Assembly (NCBI GenBank): GCA_945889085.1
Contig: CAMDBM010000005.1
Coordinates: forward strand, 1-64,000
Source: WLJO01 sp945889085
Lineage (GTDB): Bacteria > Actinomycetota > Acidimicrobiia > Acidimicrobiales > Ilumatobacteraceae
Direction: 5' to 3'
Length of the DNA stretch: 64,000 nt
A program made the translations under genes and the position numbers. Shown piece after piece: positions 7,207-14,903 of the stretch (position 1 is the first letter of the stretch; each line of letters begins with the position of its first letter). Below the pieces are notes generated by a model. The model saw nothing but the letters and a program-made list of their open reading frames with translations, was not told where the DNA came from and did no database searches.

Positions 7207-7332
7207 GTCTACCGGCAGCCGAACTGGGATGTGGTCGAGCGGAGCGGCTCGGCAACGAATGCGCTGCTCCGCCCGGTCCACACCGTGGGGTCGTTGGTAC
7301 CCATACCGTCGATCGATGCAGAGGAGGAACCG

Positions 7333-8520
7333 ATGCCGCTACCCGAACCGCTCCCTGTGACGGGCGCGTGGATACCCGGGACCCCCGTGGGCCACCGTCG
7401 GTTCTTCCAACTGCCTGCTGAGCGGACCATCGCCCTCGACGGCGGTGGGCAGCTGCGCGGCGTCACGATCGCCTATGAGACGTGGGGCGAGCTGAACGAC
7501 GCCCGCTCGAACGCGATCCTCGTGTGTCACGCCTGGACGGGCGATGCCCACGCCGAGGGACCCCAGGTTGCGGGGCAGCCGACCCTGGGCTGGTGGAACG
7601 GCGTTATCGGCCCGGGCTGCGCCATCGACACGGACCGCTACTTCGTGGTGTGCAGCAACGTGCTCGGAGGCTGTCAGGGCTCAACCGGACCGGCCTCGCT
7701 GCACCCCGACGACGGCAGGCCCTACGGGTCGCGCTTCCCGGTACTGACGATCAGGGACATGGTGCGCGCCCAGGCCCGCTTGGCAGACCACCTCGGGATC
7801 GGCTCGTGGGCCTCGGTGATCGGGGGCTCGATGGGTGGGATGCAGGCGCTCGAGTGGGCGGTGACGTTCCCCGACCGCGTCCGTTCGCTGGTGCCGATCG
7901 CCACGTGTGCGTATGCGACCGCGCAACAGATTGCGTGGGGGGCCATCGGCCGTCGCGCGATCCGTCTCGACCCGAAGTGGCGTGGCGGCGACTACTACGA
8001 CGCTGCGCCGGGCGACGGCCCGGCCGAGGGGCTCTCGATCGCGCGCATGGTTGCGCAGGTCACGTTCCGGAGCGACAACGTGTTCACCGAGAAGTTCGGT
8101 CGGGAGCTCGCAGCGGGTGATCCGCATCCGGAGGCGGGCTTCGACCTCTGGCAACGGTTCGAGGTGGAGCGTTATCTCGACTACCACGGCGACCAGCTCG
8201 CCAAGCGCTTCGACACGAACTCCTACATCGTCATCGGCAAGGCGATGGACCTCCACGACGTGGGCCGCAATCGCAACGGTGTCGAGGCCGCGATGTCGCG
8301 CGTTCGGGTACCGACGCTGTTGATGGGGATCTGGAGCGACATCTTGTACCCGTCGTACCAGCAGAAAGAGATCCGTGAGGTGCTGGTGTCCCAAGGGACG
8401 CCGTGCGACTACGTGGAGATCGACTCACCCCACGGGCACGACGCGTTCCTGCTCAGCAAGGACCAGGTTGGCGCAGCTATCGGACCCTTCCTCAATGACG
8501 TGGTGCGGGGCGCCCGCTGA
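7333..8520 (+). CDS. metX: Homoserine O-acetyltransferase MetX
   Basis: MetX transfers an acyl group to homoserine, the first committed step of methionine synthesis; the riboswitch upstream supports this. The 395-residue alpha/beta hydrolase-fold protein shows VTIAYETWGELN, NAILVCHAWTGDAHAEG, the nucleophile elbow GGSMGGMQAL (Ser166), WSDILYP (Asp336) and SPHGHDAFL (His369). NSYIVIGKAMDLHDVGR is also typical. The ATG at 7333 is chosen because a strong Shine-Dalgarno (GAGGAGG, 7321-7327) lies 5 nt upstream, whereas longer open-frame starts would overlap the riboswitch leader. Acetyl versus succinyl specificity cannot be read reliably. No metY or metH is nearby. Confidence 0.95.
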   Translation: MPLPEPLPVTGAWIPGTPVGHRRFFQLPAERTIALDGGGQLRGVTIAYETWGELNDARSNAILVCHAWTGDAHAEGPQVAGQPTLGWWNGVIGPGCAIDTDRYFVVCSNVLGGCQGSTGPASLHPDDGRPYGSRFPVLTIRDMVRAQARLADHLGIGSWASVIGGSMGGMQALEWAVTFPDRVRSLVPIATCAYATAQQIAWGAIGRRAIRLDPKWRGGDYYDAAPGDGPAEGLSIARMVAQVTFRSDNVFTEKFGRELAAGDPHPEAGFDLWQRFEVERYLDYHGDQLAKRFDTNSYIVIGKAMDLHDVGRNRNGVEAAMSRVRVPTLLMGIWSDILYPSYQQKEIREVLVSQGTPCDYVEIDSPHGHDAFLLSKDQVGAAIGPFLNDVVRGAR

Positions 8521-8916
8521 TCAGCGGCCCACCAGCGCGTCCACGTGGGTGACGGCCCGCGACTTCGCGGGGATGCGCATGACGCACAGCCCAGCGCTCC
8601 CTGTCGCGTCGGTGTTGAGGAGATAGGTGACCCTGCCCCGCGGCGGGTCCTCGCCCTGCTTGAGGACCGAGAAGTGTGTGGGGGTGCGGGGGCGTCGGGT
8701 GACCGAACCCCGCGGTTTCACGACGAGGAAGCCGTTGTCCACGTAGGCCTTGGCGTCGCGCCACCTGCCCTCGGGCATCAGGTTGGTGTTCAGGTACTGC
8801 AGACGGCACGTGAAGGCCTGACCGTCCTTGGAGACCCAGTGGGGTTCGGCGGCGAACGCGTACCAGGCAAGCAGCACGAGGCCGACGGCGATGACGATCA
8901 TCCAGAGGACGTCCAT
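8521..8916 (-). CDS. Single-pass membrane protein of unknown function
   Basis: A 131-residue protein with one N-terminal membrane segment (about residues 4-22, WMIVIAVGLVLLAWYAF) and a small outside or cytoplasmic domain of mostly beta character (QAFTCRLQYLN, RGRVTYLLN, GLCVMRIPA). It vaguely recalls the DUF2550-type actinobacterial membrane proteins, but I would not assign it. The ATG at 8916 directly precedes the membrane segment. It is convergent with metX, and the two stop codons abut inside a perfect 14-bp palindrome (CCGCTGATCAGCGG, 8514-8527). Confidence 0.65.
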   Translation of the reverse strand: MDVLWMIVIAVGLVLLAWYAFAAEPHWVSKDGQAFTCRLQYLNTNLMPEGRWRDAKAYVDNGFLVVKPRGSVTRRPRTPTHFSVLKQGEDPPRGRVTYLLNTDATGSAGLCVMRIPAKSRAVTHVDALVGR

Positions 8917-9004
8917 TGGGGTACAGCATCGCTCATCGGCGTGGCCGGCGCGGATCAGACGGGTAGGCGCGGTGGGGCGGGGGGTATCTGCGAGACTTGC
9001 GCCG

Positions 9005-9436
9005 ATGTTTCTGCAGGGTTCCACCACGGTGCCGGTAACCGCCGCTGCGTCGAAGTCCTCCTCGGTGGGGGACGCGGGTTCCACGAGACTGGTGTACTTC
9101 ATCGTGGTGTTGCTCGTGCTGCTCGGTGGGGCCCTCGCGTACTTTGCGTATACGTACTGGCGGCGGACCCGCCCCGATGAGCCGGGTCCGGGGGCGCGGG
9201 ACCAGCAGTCCCCCCGCCGCGACCTGTACTCGAGCCGCAACCCGTACCCCGAGCAGTTGGCGCCCCGCGCCCCGCAGCAGCGCCGTGAACCGGCCCCCGC
9301 AGCAGGCGGCGCGTGGTGGGATCAGCACGAGTCCGACGGCCGACCCGCCACCCGCGCCCCGCAACAGGCTCCCCAGCCCGGCGCGCAGCGCCCGCGGCAA
9401 CAACCTCCGTCCACACCACGAGACCCGCTGCTCTAG
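9005..9436 (+). CDS. Small membrane protein with Pro/Gln/Arg-rich tail
   Basis: A 143-residue protein with a short N-terminus, one strong membrane helix (about 29-51, RLVYFIVVLLVLLGGALAYFAYTYW), a basic stop-transfer sequence (RRTR), and a low-complexity tail rich in Pro, Gln, Arg and Ala (about 55-143) that is predicted to be disordered and probably cytoplasmic. No domain is recognised. Such proteins are often adaptors of cell envelope or division complexes, but nothing here shows it. The open frame extends further upstream across the divergent gene; ATG 9005 is the most sensible start. Confidence 0.6.
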   Translation: MFLQGSTTVPVTAAASKSSSVGDAGSTRLVYFIVVLLVLLGGALAYFAYTYWRRTRPDEPGPGARDQQSPRRDLYSSRNPYPEQLAPRAPQQRREPAPAAGGAWWDQHESDGRPATRAPQQAPQPGAQRPRQQPPSTPRDPLL

Positions 9437-9451
9437 GTACCCTCCATCGCC

Positions 9452-9682
9452 ATGGCCGAATCCCTCGACATCGACGCAATGATCGCCCGCTTCCGTGAGC
9501 GCGCTGCAGCCGTGAAGAAGCGCAACCTGCCGCCCGTAGCGGGGGAGGAGCGCCAGCGCTTTCTCAAGCAGGCCCAGGAGGACTTCATGGACTTCGCGAT
9601 CATTGCGGACTCCCAGGTGTCACTCGAGGACGGCGTCCTGACCTTGCGAATCGACCTGCGACCTGCTGACCAGCGCGGCTGA
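9452..9682 (+). CDS. Small hypothetical soluble protein
   Basis: A 76-residue protein: an N-terminal helix (DIDAMIARFRERAAAVKKRNLPP), an amphipathic helix (ERQRFLKQAQEDFMDFAIIAD) and a short C-terminal beta hairpin (VSLEDGVLTLRIDL). It is 15 bp downstream of the membrane protein and 7 bp upstream of the exporter gene, and TACCCT ends 8 nt before its ATG. I do not recognise a family. Its tight spacing suggests co-transcription with both neighbours. Confidence 0.65.
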   Translation: MAESLDIDAMIARFRERAAAVKKRNLPPVAGEERQRFLKQAQEDFMDFAIIADSQVSLEDGVLTLRIDLRPADQRG

Positions 9683-9689
9683 CGACCGC

Positions 9690-10652
9690 ATGCATCAGGG
9701 CGGCGACGAAACCCAGCGCGCACTCGGGGCCGCAACGATCGCCGTGGTGTTCTGGGGTATCGGCCCCCTCATGGTGCGGGGTATCGATGCCTCGGCAGCA
9801 ACCATCGTGTTTTGGAGGTTTGCCCTCGCGCAGCCGGTGATGATCGGGGCGAGTTACTACTTCGGCAAGGGACTCTCGCTGCGCCTCATCCGCCGGGCGC
9901 TCCTGCCGGGTGCGTTGTTCGCCGTCTCGATGCTCGCGGCATTCACCTCGTTCCAGAAGACCTCCATCGTGAACGCATCGCTGATCCAGGCAATGCAGCC
10001 GGCGCTCCTGCTGGTCGTCGCCCCCTTCGTGTTCAAGAAACGGACCACGCTGCGCCAGTTCGCGTTCGGCGGTGTGGCACTGCTCGGTGTGGCAACACTC
10101 GTGCTCGGCGGTGGCAGCACGGAGGGTTCGGCACTGTCGGGAGACCTCTGGGCGGCGTTCAACCTCGTGCTCTGGACCGTCTATTTCGTGCTCGTGCAGC
10201 GCATTCGCCAGGACGGCGAGGACGCCACCTCCATCCTCGCTGCGGTGTTCTTCGTGTCGTTCGTGGTGGCGACACCGATCACCCTCGGCATGGCGGGCAG
10301 CGTGGGCGAGATCGTAAACATCGGCTGGAAGGGGTACCTGCTCGAGGTGCTCATGGTGCTCGGGCCGGGGTTGGTTGGTCACGGGATGATGATGTGGTCC
10401 CAGCGTCACCTCGACATCCGTGTGGCATCGCTGATGGGCCTCGGCAGTCCGGTGCTGTCCACGCTCGGGGCGTGGATGATCTACTCACAGTCGCTCGGGT
10501 TCCTGCAGCTGATCGGTGGTGTCATCGTGCTTATCGGGCTGACCGGCATCATGCTGGAGCACCGCGGAAACCGGGCCAGGCCAGCGGTTTCGCCCACGCT
10601 CCCCGCAGCAGAGCCTGACTTGTCGGAAGCGCAGGGTCGGCTGATATCCTGA
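9690..10652 (+). CDS. EamA/DMT superfamily transporter
   Basis: A 320-residue integral membrane protein with ten predicted helices in two EamA repeats (about 10-140 and 152-290). FWGIGPLMVRGIDASAATIVFWRF in the first repeat and GDLWAAFNLVLWTVYFVLVQRI at the start of the second are typical of drug/metabolite exporters. The C-terminal ~30 residues are hydrophilic. Substrate is unknown; members export amino acids, metabolites or toxins. The tRNA-Gly gene starts 9 bp after its stop codon, and the probable tRNA promoter lies inside the end of this gene. Confidence 0.88.
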   Translation: MHQGGDETQRALGAATIAVVFWGIGPLMVRGIDASAATIVFWRFALAQPVMIGASYYFGKGLSLRLIRRALLPGALFAVSMLAAFTSFQKTSIVNASLIQAMQPALLLVVAPFVFKKRTTLRQFAFGGVALLGVATLVLGGGSTEGSALSGDLWAAFNLVLWTVYFVLVQRIRQDGEDATSILAAVFFVSFVVATPITLGMAGSVGEIVNIGWKGYLLEVLMVLGPGLVGHGMMMWSQRHLDIRVASLMGLGSPVLSTLGAWMIYSQSLGFLQLIGGVIVLIGLTGIMLEHRGNRARPAVSPTLPAAEPDLSEAQGRLIS

Positions 10653-10661
10653 GGGTCCCAT

Positions 10662-10737
10662 GCGGACGTGGCTCAGCTGGTAGAGCATCACCTTGCCAAG
10701 GTGAGGGTCGCGAGTTCGAATCTCGTCGTCCGCTCCA
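10662..10737 (+). tRNA. tRNA-Gly (anticodon GCC)
   Basis: The acceptor stem GCGGACG pairs perfectly with CGTCCGC. The D arm is GCTC/GAGC, and the anticodon arm TCACC/GGTGA carries the loop TTGCCAA, so the anticodon is GCC. The T arm is GCGAG/CTCGT with TTCGAAT. Unlike the tRNA-Ala here, the 3' CCA is encoded (10735-10737). A TATCCT -10-like box is at 10645-10650. Confidence 0.96.
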
Positions 10738-10744
10738 TGTGAAT

Positions 10745-10774
10745 AAGGCCCGGGGTGGATACCCCGGGCCTTTT
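10745..10774 (+). terminator. Intrinsic terminator after tRNA-Gly
   Basis: A perfect 12-bp stem (AAGGCCCGGGGT and its complement) with a GGAT loop is followed by TTTT, 7 bp beyond the tRNA. Confidence 0.88.
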
Positions 10775-10821
10775 CGTTTGTCGGGATCCCCCACCGAACT
10801 GCGCCATCGTGTTGCCGTTGG

Positions 10822-11529
10822 CTACGGGTGTAGTGACCGTCCGTACGCGGAACGTTTACTTGCGTCGATCATCGTCTGGGCGATGAACTTCTGGCGCTGT
10901 CGGGCGCCGAAATACGTGAAGTGGTAGCCGTCGGAGATGTGCCAACCACGGTGCTGGCGGGCGAGGGCCGCCCAGTCCACGACGGAGAGGTTCGGCCACG
11001 TCACCGCGAGTCGTGCAAGCGCCCCATTGAACGCTGCGGTGGGCATTTTCTTTCTCGAGTACAGGTTGAGGAAGGCCACAGTTCGGTCGGCGCCGATCTC
11101 CCGCAACAACGGCTCGATGAGCGCCACGAGCCCGTCGACGGTAACGATCGGGGTCCGGTTGGCCGCCCATCGATGGATATCCGGGAAACCGACGGCCAAC
11201 ACGTAGGCAGGCGGGTCGAAGCCCTGTAGGCGAGCGTTGCGGACGGAGGTGATGGCATTGGTACCCCAGCCGACGCGTCGCGAGATCGAGCGTCCCGGCT
11301 GGAGATCGAGGCGGAACGGTCCGATGTCTGCTGCTGCGATGTCCTTGCGCATGGTGCGCCAGAGGCGGCTCGAGGTGGAGTCCCCGATGAACATCACCGG
11401 ACCGTGCGCTCGAACGGTTGGGTCCGAAAGGATGATCGGCCGGGAGCCTGCCGTGGCCGCCTCGGGCTTGAGGAACAGGGCAGCCGGGGTTGCTGCTGCT
11501 GCCGCCACGAGAAGTGTTCGACGCGACAT
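10822..11529 (-). CDS. Secreted SGNH/GDSL hydrolase-like protein with Tat-type signal
   Basis: The 235-residue protein starts MSRRTLLVAAAAATPAALFL, a twin-arginine-like signal peptide ending near AATAGS (about residue 28). After it come VMFIGDSTSSRLW (about 45-57), resembling the block I GDS motif, AVGFPDIHRW, and SDGYHFTYFGARQ near the C-terminus (about 207-219), resembling the DxxH block. It is therefore probably a secreted esterase or a sugar O-acyltransferase partner of SGNH type. The usual block III Asn is not obvious, so activity is uncertain. The longer upstream frame lacks a signal. The gene is convergent with the tRNA-Gly terminator. Confidence 0.7.
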   Translation of the reverse strand: MSRRTLLVAAAAATPAALFLKPEAATAGSRPIILSDPTVRAHGPVMFIGDSTSSRLWRTMRKDIAAADIGPFRLDLQPGRSISRRVGWGTNAITSVRNARLQGFDPPAYVLAVGFPDIHRWAANRTPIVTVDGLVALIEPLLREIGADRTVAFLNLYSRKKMPTAAFNGALARLAVTWPNLSVVDWAALARQHRGWHISDGYHFTYFGARQRQKFIAQTMIDASKRSAYGRSLHP

Positions 11530-11641
11530 CACACTGCGTAGATATCGGCAATCCTGGCCGTAAGCAAGGCGGAGCGGCCCGGAGCGGGGTGATGGGAAGC
11601 GATGTAGGGTTGCCCTGTTGCCCTTTGGGGAGGGCGACGGT

Positions 11642-12028
11642 GTGAGCGCCCCGGGGGGAACCATGCGCACAGATCTGGCCAAGCAGAACGCCATCACGCT
11701 GGAGACCAAGCGCCACATGTGGCGCGAGCGGATTGCGCCGCTGATCACCGACGAACTGATCGAGGAGCACCGCCGTAACCCGATCGGGCTCCACAGCGCT
11801 GCCCTCGACGCGGTGCTCTACTTCGTGCGCTCCGATCCGACCCCGCATCTTCTGCGTCTCGTCGTCATCATCGTGACCCCGGCGCAGGAGTGGGCGATCG
11901 GTGAGCACAGTCGCCAGAAGGGCGTACCGATCCTCGTGCGCCCGGCGATCTACACATCGATCGAGGAGATTGAACACGCCATCTTCCTCGAACGCCTGCG
12001 GATCGTCCGCCAGGAATTCGGTTCGTAG
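11642..12028 (+). CDS. dmfA1: N,N-dimethylformamidase small (alpha) subunit
   Basis: This 128-residue protein precedes the large subunit by 30 bp. It matches the pattern of the small DMFase subunit (132 residues in Paracoccus/Alcaligenes): RHMWRERIAPLITDELIEEHRRNPIG, then DAVLYFVRSDPTPH, and a C-terminal EIEHAIFLERLRIVRQEF, which aligns with the characteristic EAMHAVFLRRIEDVR end of the known protein. In the known enzyme the small subunit caps the large one in an alpha2-beta2 unit. The GTG at 11642 has a Shine-Dalgarno (GGGGAGGG) 8 nt upstream; the ATG at 11663 is an alternative giving 121 residues. A TAGGGT box is at 11605-11610. Confidence 0.8.
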   Translation: MSAPGGTMRTDLAKQNAITLETKRHMWRERIAPLITDELIEEHRRNPIGLHSAALDAVLYFVRSDPTPHLLRLVVIIVTPAQEWAIGEHSRQKGVPILVRPAIYTSIEEIEHAIFLERLRIVRQEFGS

Positions 12029-12058
12029 GCAGAGCACAGAGCAGCGGAGGGAACAGTC

Positions 12059-14392
12059 ATGGGTCGAATCGTTATCAACTCCTCGCAGTACGAGCCCAAG
12101 CCGATCGTGGGGTACGCCGATCAGGTGAGCGTTGCCCCCGGCGAGTCGGTGCAGTTCATGGTGAGCCTGGATGGGGCGTCGGCGTTCGACGCTCAACTCG
12201 TCCGTCTTATACACGGCGACCTCCATGGCGCCGGGCCGGGTTTCAAGGAGGAGGAGATCGAGGCATCCGGTACGAACGGGACGTACGCGGGTTTCAAGCA
12301 GGACACCTATCCGGGCTCGTGCGTGGAGATCGATGCAGCGCCGAAACTTGACGCGCTCTCGAGCCTCACCGCGCAGGTGTTGGTCTGGCCGACCCTGCCG
12401 GACCTCGAGCGCGAGCAGGTGCTCATGTCCAAGTGGGACGACGACCGGGGCGCTGGGTGGTCCCTGTTTCTGACGGGTTCCGGTGAACTCGCCTTCCGCG
12501 TGAAGCATGCAGATCGCGATGCCGAGGAGGTAGTGCTCGCCGGTGGTCTCACCGCCACGGTGTGGTACCTCGCGTCGGTCAGTTTCGATGCCAAGTCGAT
12601 GACGGTCCGCCTCGCGACCAGGGCAATCCGTGGCAGCTACAGCTCGCGGATTCTCTATACCGAACCGGGTGGCCGCAACGAGAACCGGACCACCAAGATG
12701 TTGCAGCGCGGACTGCCCGACACTGCGGGCATACCGACGTTCCTCGCAGCGCGCAACCGCATCACACTCGCCGGCGGCCGCCACGTGCCGACGGCACACT
12801 TCAACGGCAAGCTGGACCGGCCCCGCATTGCCGGACGCGCGCTCACCGATGAGGAGATAACCCGCGGGGTGCTCGACCCGAACAGCGTTCCGGGAATGCT
12901 CGCTGCGTGGGCGTTTGAGAACAACCTGACGTCGGTTGGCGTAAAGGACATCACGCGTGTCTGGGACGTGACGGTGAACCGCGTCCACGGCACGACACAC
13001 AACATGCCGGTGCGCGCCATGACGGGGTTCAACTGGGATGGCACCGAGTACAGCTTCCGACACGCTGTGGATCAGTACGGCGCGATCCACTTCCACGACG
13101 ACGACATCTCCGACTGCAAATGGCAGCCCACCACGTCGTGGACCGTCCCGGCTGGGACCCGAAGCGGCGTGTATGCGCTGCGGGTGAATGCTCTCGTTGA
13201 CGAGACGATGGAAGAGGACTATCTCGTTTTCTTCGTGCGCCAGACCACCGGCACCCGCAACTCCCGCATCCTCTACATCGCACCGACGGCGAGCTATCTC
13301 GCGTACGCGAACGACCAGTTCGCCGCAGATTCCCCGTTCCTCGAGACGCTCGCCGGCGCAGTGCCGCACATGGGCGAGATGGACCTCGCGCGTCATCAGC
13401 ACCGAGAGTTCGGCATGTCGTGCTACGACGTGCACAGCGACGGCTCGGGTGTGTGCTACTCCACGTGGCTCCGGCCGATCCTCACCGTGCGCCCGAAGTA
13501 CCGCCACTCGATAACGAGGGTCTGGCAGTTCAACGCCGACATGCACCTGATCGACTGGTTCGACCGCATGGGCTACCAGGTGGACGTGATCACTGATCAC
13601 GATCTCCACCGGGAGGGGCACGCACTGCTGGATGGCTACCACCTGGCGGTCACCGGCACGCATCCCGAGTACTACAGCGGCGGCATGCTCGATGCGCTGC
13701 AGTCGTTCGTGGAGGACGACGGTGGCCGGGTCATGTACCTCGGCGGCAACGGCTTCTACTGGGTGACCGGGTTCAACCCCGAGGACCCGAGGATCATCGA
13801 GGTCCGCCGGGCGAATGGCACCGAGGCATGGTCCGGTGAACCCGGCCAGCAACACCTCAGCTTCACCGGCGAGATGGGCGGTATCTGGAGGCATCGCGGC
13901 CGGGCGCCCCAGAAACTGGTTGGCACTGGCTTCATCGCGCAGGGCCTGGACCGCTCGTCGTACTACCGCCGCAACCCCGATTCGTTCGACCCGGCCGCGA
14001 GCTGGATCATGGAAGGTGTCGGCGAGACCGAGCGGATCGGTGACTTCGGCCTTGAGCAGGGGGGCGCCGCCGGGCTTGAGCTCGACTGGTACGACCCGAA
14101 ACTGGGCTCACCCGCGTGGGCCCACGTGGTTGCCACCTCCGAGGGGCACTCGCGCCTGATGCTCGAGGTGCGCGAGAACGTGTCGCTGACGCTTCCGTAC
14201 ATGGGCGGGGACCTCGACCCGAACGTCCGTGCGGACATCGTCTACTTCAAGACCGCGTCCGACGGTGCCGTGTTCTCGACCAGCTCGATCGCGTGGTGCG
14301 GGAGCCTCTCGTACAACGACTACGACAACAACGTGTCGAGGATCATGAAGAATGTTGTCGACCGCTTCGTCGGTGATGTTCCGCTTCCGTGA
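12059..14392 (+). CDS. dmfA2: N,N-dimethylformamidase large (beta) subunit
   Basis: DMFase hydrolyses N,N-dimethylformamide to dimethylamine and formate. The 777-residue product is close to the ~762 of characterised large subunits and has their layout: an N-terminal jelly-roll part, a LamG-like middle domain (LSSLTAQVLVWPTL ... HFNGKLDRPRIAGRALTDEEI, about 99-275) and a C-terminal amidohydrolase domain. The known Fe(III) site uses two Tyr and one Glu (Tyr399, Tyr440, Glu521 in Paracoccus). Here SYLAYAND gives Tyr416, CYDVHSDG gives Tyr456 and THPEYYSG gives Glu537; their spacing (40 and 81) nearly equals the known 41 and 81. Start ATG has GGAGGG 6 nt upstream. No dimethylamine dehydrogenase or formate dehydrogenase is in the window. 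Confidence 0.92.
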   Translation: MGRIVINSSQYEPKPIVGYADQVSVAPGESVQFMVSLDGASAFDAQLVRLIHGDLHGAGPGFKEEEIEASGTNGTYAGFKQDTYPGSCVEIDAAPKLDALSSLTAQVLVWPTLPDLEREQVLMSKWDDDRGAGWSLFLTGSGELAFRVKHADRDAEEVVLAGGLTATVWYLASVSFDAKSMTVRLATRAIRGSYSSRILYTEPGGRNENRTTKMLQRGLPDTAGIPTFLAARNRITLAGGRHVPTAHFNGKLDRPRIAGRALTDEEITRGVLDPNSVPGMLAAWAFENNLTSVGVKDITRVWDVTVNRVHGTTHNMPVRAMTGFNWDGTEYSFRHAVDQYGAIHFHDDDISDCKWQPTTSWTVPAGTRSGVYALRVNALVDETMEEDYLVFFVRQTTGTRNSRILYIAPTASYLAYANDQFAADSPFLETLAGAVPHMGEMDLARHQHREFGMSCYDVHSDGSGVCYSTWLRPILTVRPKYRHSITRVWQFNADMHLIDWFDRMGYQVDVITDHDLHREGHALLDGYHLAVTGTHPEYYSGGMLDALQSFVEDDGGRVMYLGGNGFYWVTGFNPEDPRIIEVRRANGTEAWSGEPGQQHLSFTGEMGGIWRHRGRAPQKLVGTGFIAQGLDRSSYYRRNPDSFDPAASWIMEGVGETERIGDFGLEQGGAAGLELDWYDPKLGSPAWAHVVATSEGHSRLMLEVRENVSLTLPYMGGDLDPNVRADIVYFKTASDGAVFSTSSIAWCGSLSYNDYDNNVSRIMKNVVDRFVGDVPLP

Positions 14393-14419
14393 GGCGCGTC
14401 TGCCGGTTTGCCGGCGGGC

Positions 14420-14854
14420 TCAGAGGTTGAGGCTCATGATGAGTGCGTCGTCGTCCCCGTAGTACCGCGGACGCAGACCGATCATCGAAAAGCCGTACGC
14501 GTCGTACAGTCGGCGTGCTGATCGGTTTGCCGAGCGAACCTCGAGCCGCATGTAGGACGCACCTCGGGCCCTGCACTCGGCAACGAGCGCGTCCAGCAAC
14601 TGGGTGGCGAGGCCCGAGCCGCGTCGGGCAGGGAAAACAGCGATCGACAGCAGTTGCGACATTCCCAACGAGGTGAGCCCGAGGGCGTAGCCGATGATCC
14701 CCGGTTCGTCGACGAGCACGAGGCAGACGGCAGAAGGATTGGCGAGGAACGAGCGGAACGTCGCCTCGTCCCATGGTTCCGGGTACGACACGGACTCGAT
14801 GACGAGGAGCGCCGCAAGGTCGTCGGCGTCCGCACGGCGCAGGTGCATCCCCAT
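14420..14854 (-). CDS. rimI: GNAT acetyltransferase, RimI type
   Basis: The 144-residue protein has the RimI features: MHLRRADADDLAALLVIE at the start, PWDEATFRSFL, an acetyl-CoA loop ARRGSGLATQLL (about 78-89), ARGASYMRLEVRSANRSARRLYDAYGF (about 96-122) and the C-terminal RPRYYGDDDALIMSL. RimI acetylates the N-terminal Ala of ribosomal protein S18, though actinobacterial paralogues have wider targets. No tsaB/tsaD is beside it, so a dedicated paralogue remains possible. A TAGGAT box lies 8 nt before the ATG at 14854. A short GCCGG/CCGGC hairpin (14402-14415) separates it from the convergent dmfA2. Confidence 0.82.
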   Translation of the reverse strand: MGMHLRRADADDLAALLVIESVSYPEPWDEATFRSFLANPSAVCLVLVDEPGIIGYALGLTSLGMSQLLSIAVFPARRGSGLATQLLDALVAECRARGASYMRLEVRSANRSARRLYDAYGFSMIGLRPRYYGDDDALIMSLNL

Positions 14855-14903
14855 CGCACGGGATCCTACGCGGGCGGCATCAGGTGCGCCCGCGGTCGGC
14901 TCG

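Noticed and set aside
8514..8527. Perfect palindrome CCGCTGATCAGCGG as an operator
   Set aside because: It lies exactly on two abutting convergent stop codons, far from any promoter; more likely coincidence or part of a weak bidirectional terminator.
10856..13894. A ~1000-codon open frame on the minus strand opposite dmfA2
   Set aside because: It is an antisense shadow of a high-GC gene: composition is low-complexity His/Arg/Val-rich, no domain is visible, and the plus-strand DMFase subunits explain the region.
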